From: Phoronis ovalis | Lineage: Eukaryota > Phoronida > Phoronidae | Length of the DNA: 19,405 bases | NCBI GenBank assembly: GCA_028565635.1 | Contig: JAOXYB010015754.1 | Coordinates: forward strand, 1 to 19,405 | Direction: 5' to 3' | Notes under the pieces: generated by a model | The model's input: the letters and a program-made list of their open reading frames with translations, nothing else | Told to the model about the DNA's origin: nothing | The model's database searches: none | In this document: positions 19,312 to 19,405 of the stretch, piece by piece | Layout of the letters: each line of letters starts with the position of its first letter | How positions within the stretch are numbered: position 1 is the first letter of the stretch | Position numbers and translations under genes: made by a program

Positions 19312-19405
19312 ACGCACGCGCTATAATGCAGAATTATCTCCGCTATCTACATATGCACGTGCTACTAAACGTCGTTTGCTCATCTCCACAGGACTGTTGC
19401 TGGCG
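19312..19405 (+). CDS. Possible partial exon at window edge, unknown product
   Basis: After an acceptor-like AATTTATTTCCAG there is a 31-codon open frame to the window end, reading TRYNAELSPLSTYARATKRR then LLISTGLLLA. The sequence is CpG- and GC-richer than its surroundings, and a basic stretch is followed by a hydrophobic one that might begin a membrane segment. I do not recognise the family. The - strand is also open here (19404-19321, including EMSKRRLVARAYVDSGDN and a TAG), so strand is uncertain and the whole call is tentative. Confidence 0.3.

Noticed and set aside
1-19405. CRISPR array, bacterial operon, integrated virus or tRNA/rRNA gene
   Set aside because: The genes have spliceosomal introns and metazoan architecture; no regular repeat-spacer array, full tRNA cloverleaf, rRNA, or reverse transcriptase/integrase/capsid-like frame was seen.

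Overview
The window is AT-rich eukaryotic (metazoan) nuclear DNA. It holds parts of two intron-rich protein-coding genes that point towards each other. All exons were found by matching split reading frames to AG/GT splice borders and checking that the phases join. No operons, ribosome binding sites or bacterial signals are present. The protein families, AT content, short exons and small introns fit an invertebrate, perhaps a mollusc or other lophotrochozoan. That taxonomic guess is inference only.

Left, + strand, 1801-5973: the last five coding exons of an agmatinase/ureohydrolase gene (AGMAT-like). They encode about 239 residues and carry all three metal-binding motifs of the ureohydrolase fold (GGDH, DAHSD, DID). 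The start of the gene lies to the left of the window. Positions 1-1800 are an intron with several short repeat families, including a 16/32-bp minisatellite at 946-1234.

Middle, 5974-8659: the space between the two 3' ends, containing both 3' UTRs, simple repeats and a small hairpin.

Right, - strand, 17626 down to 8660: ten coding exons of a TBC1D24/Skywalker-type gene. They encode the second half of a TBC (Rab-GAP-like) domain, a basic serine-rich linker and a complete C-terminal TLDc domain ending in TAG. The first exons, roughly the first 80 residues by comparison with the human protein, were not found and probably lie beyond the right edge or are unrecognised in 17627-19405.

The most interesting signal is an extra open exon on the - strand at 12069-11833. 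Like the normal exon at 9625-9414, it begins in phase 0 with a version of the TLDc segment GAYxSxDWxxR. It then runs into a 16-residue tandem repeat and a stop codon. It looks like an alternative TLDc exon that would replace or truncate the normal domain.

The two genes share no known pathway. One handles guanidino compounds, probably in mitochondria; the other acts in vesicle traffic and stress responses. Their pairing is probably accidental synteny.
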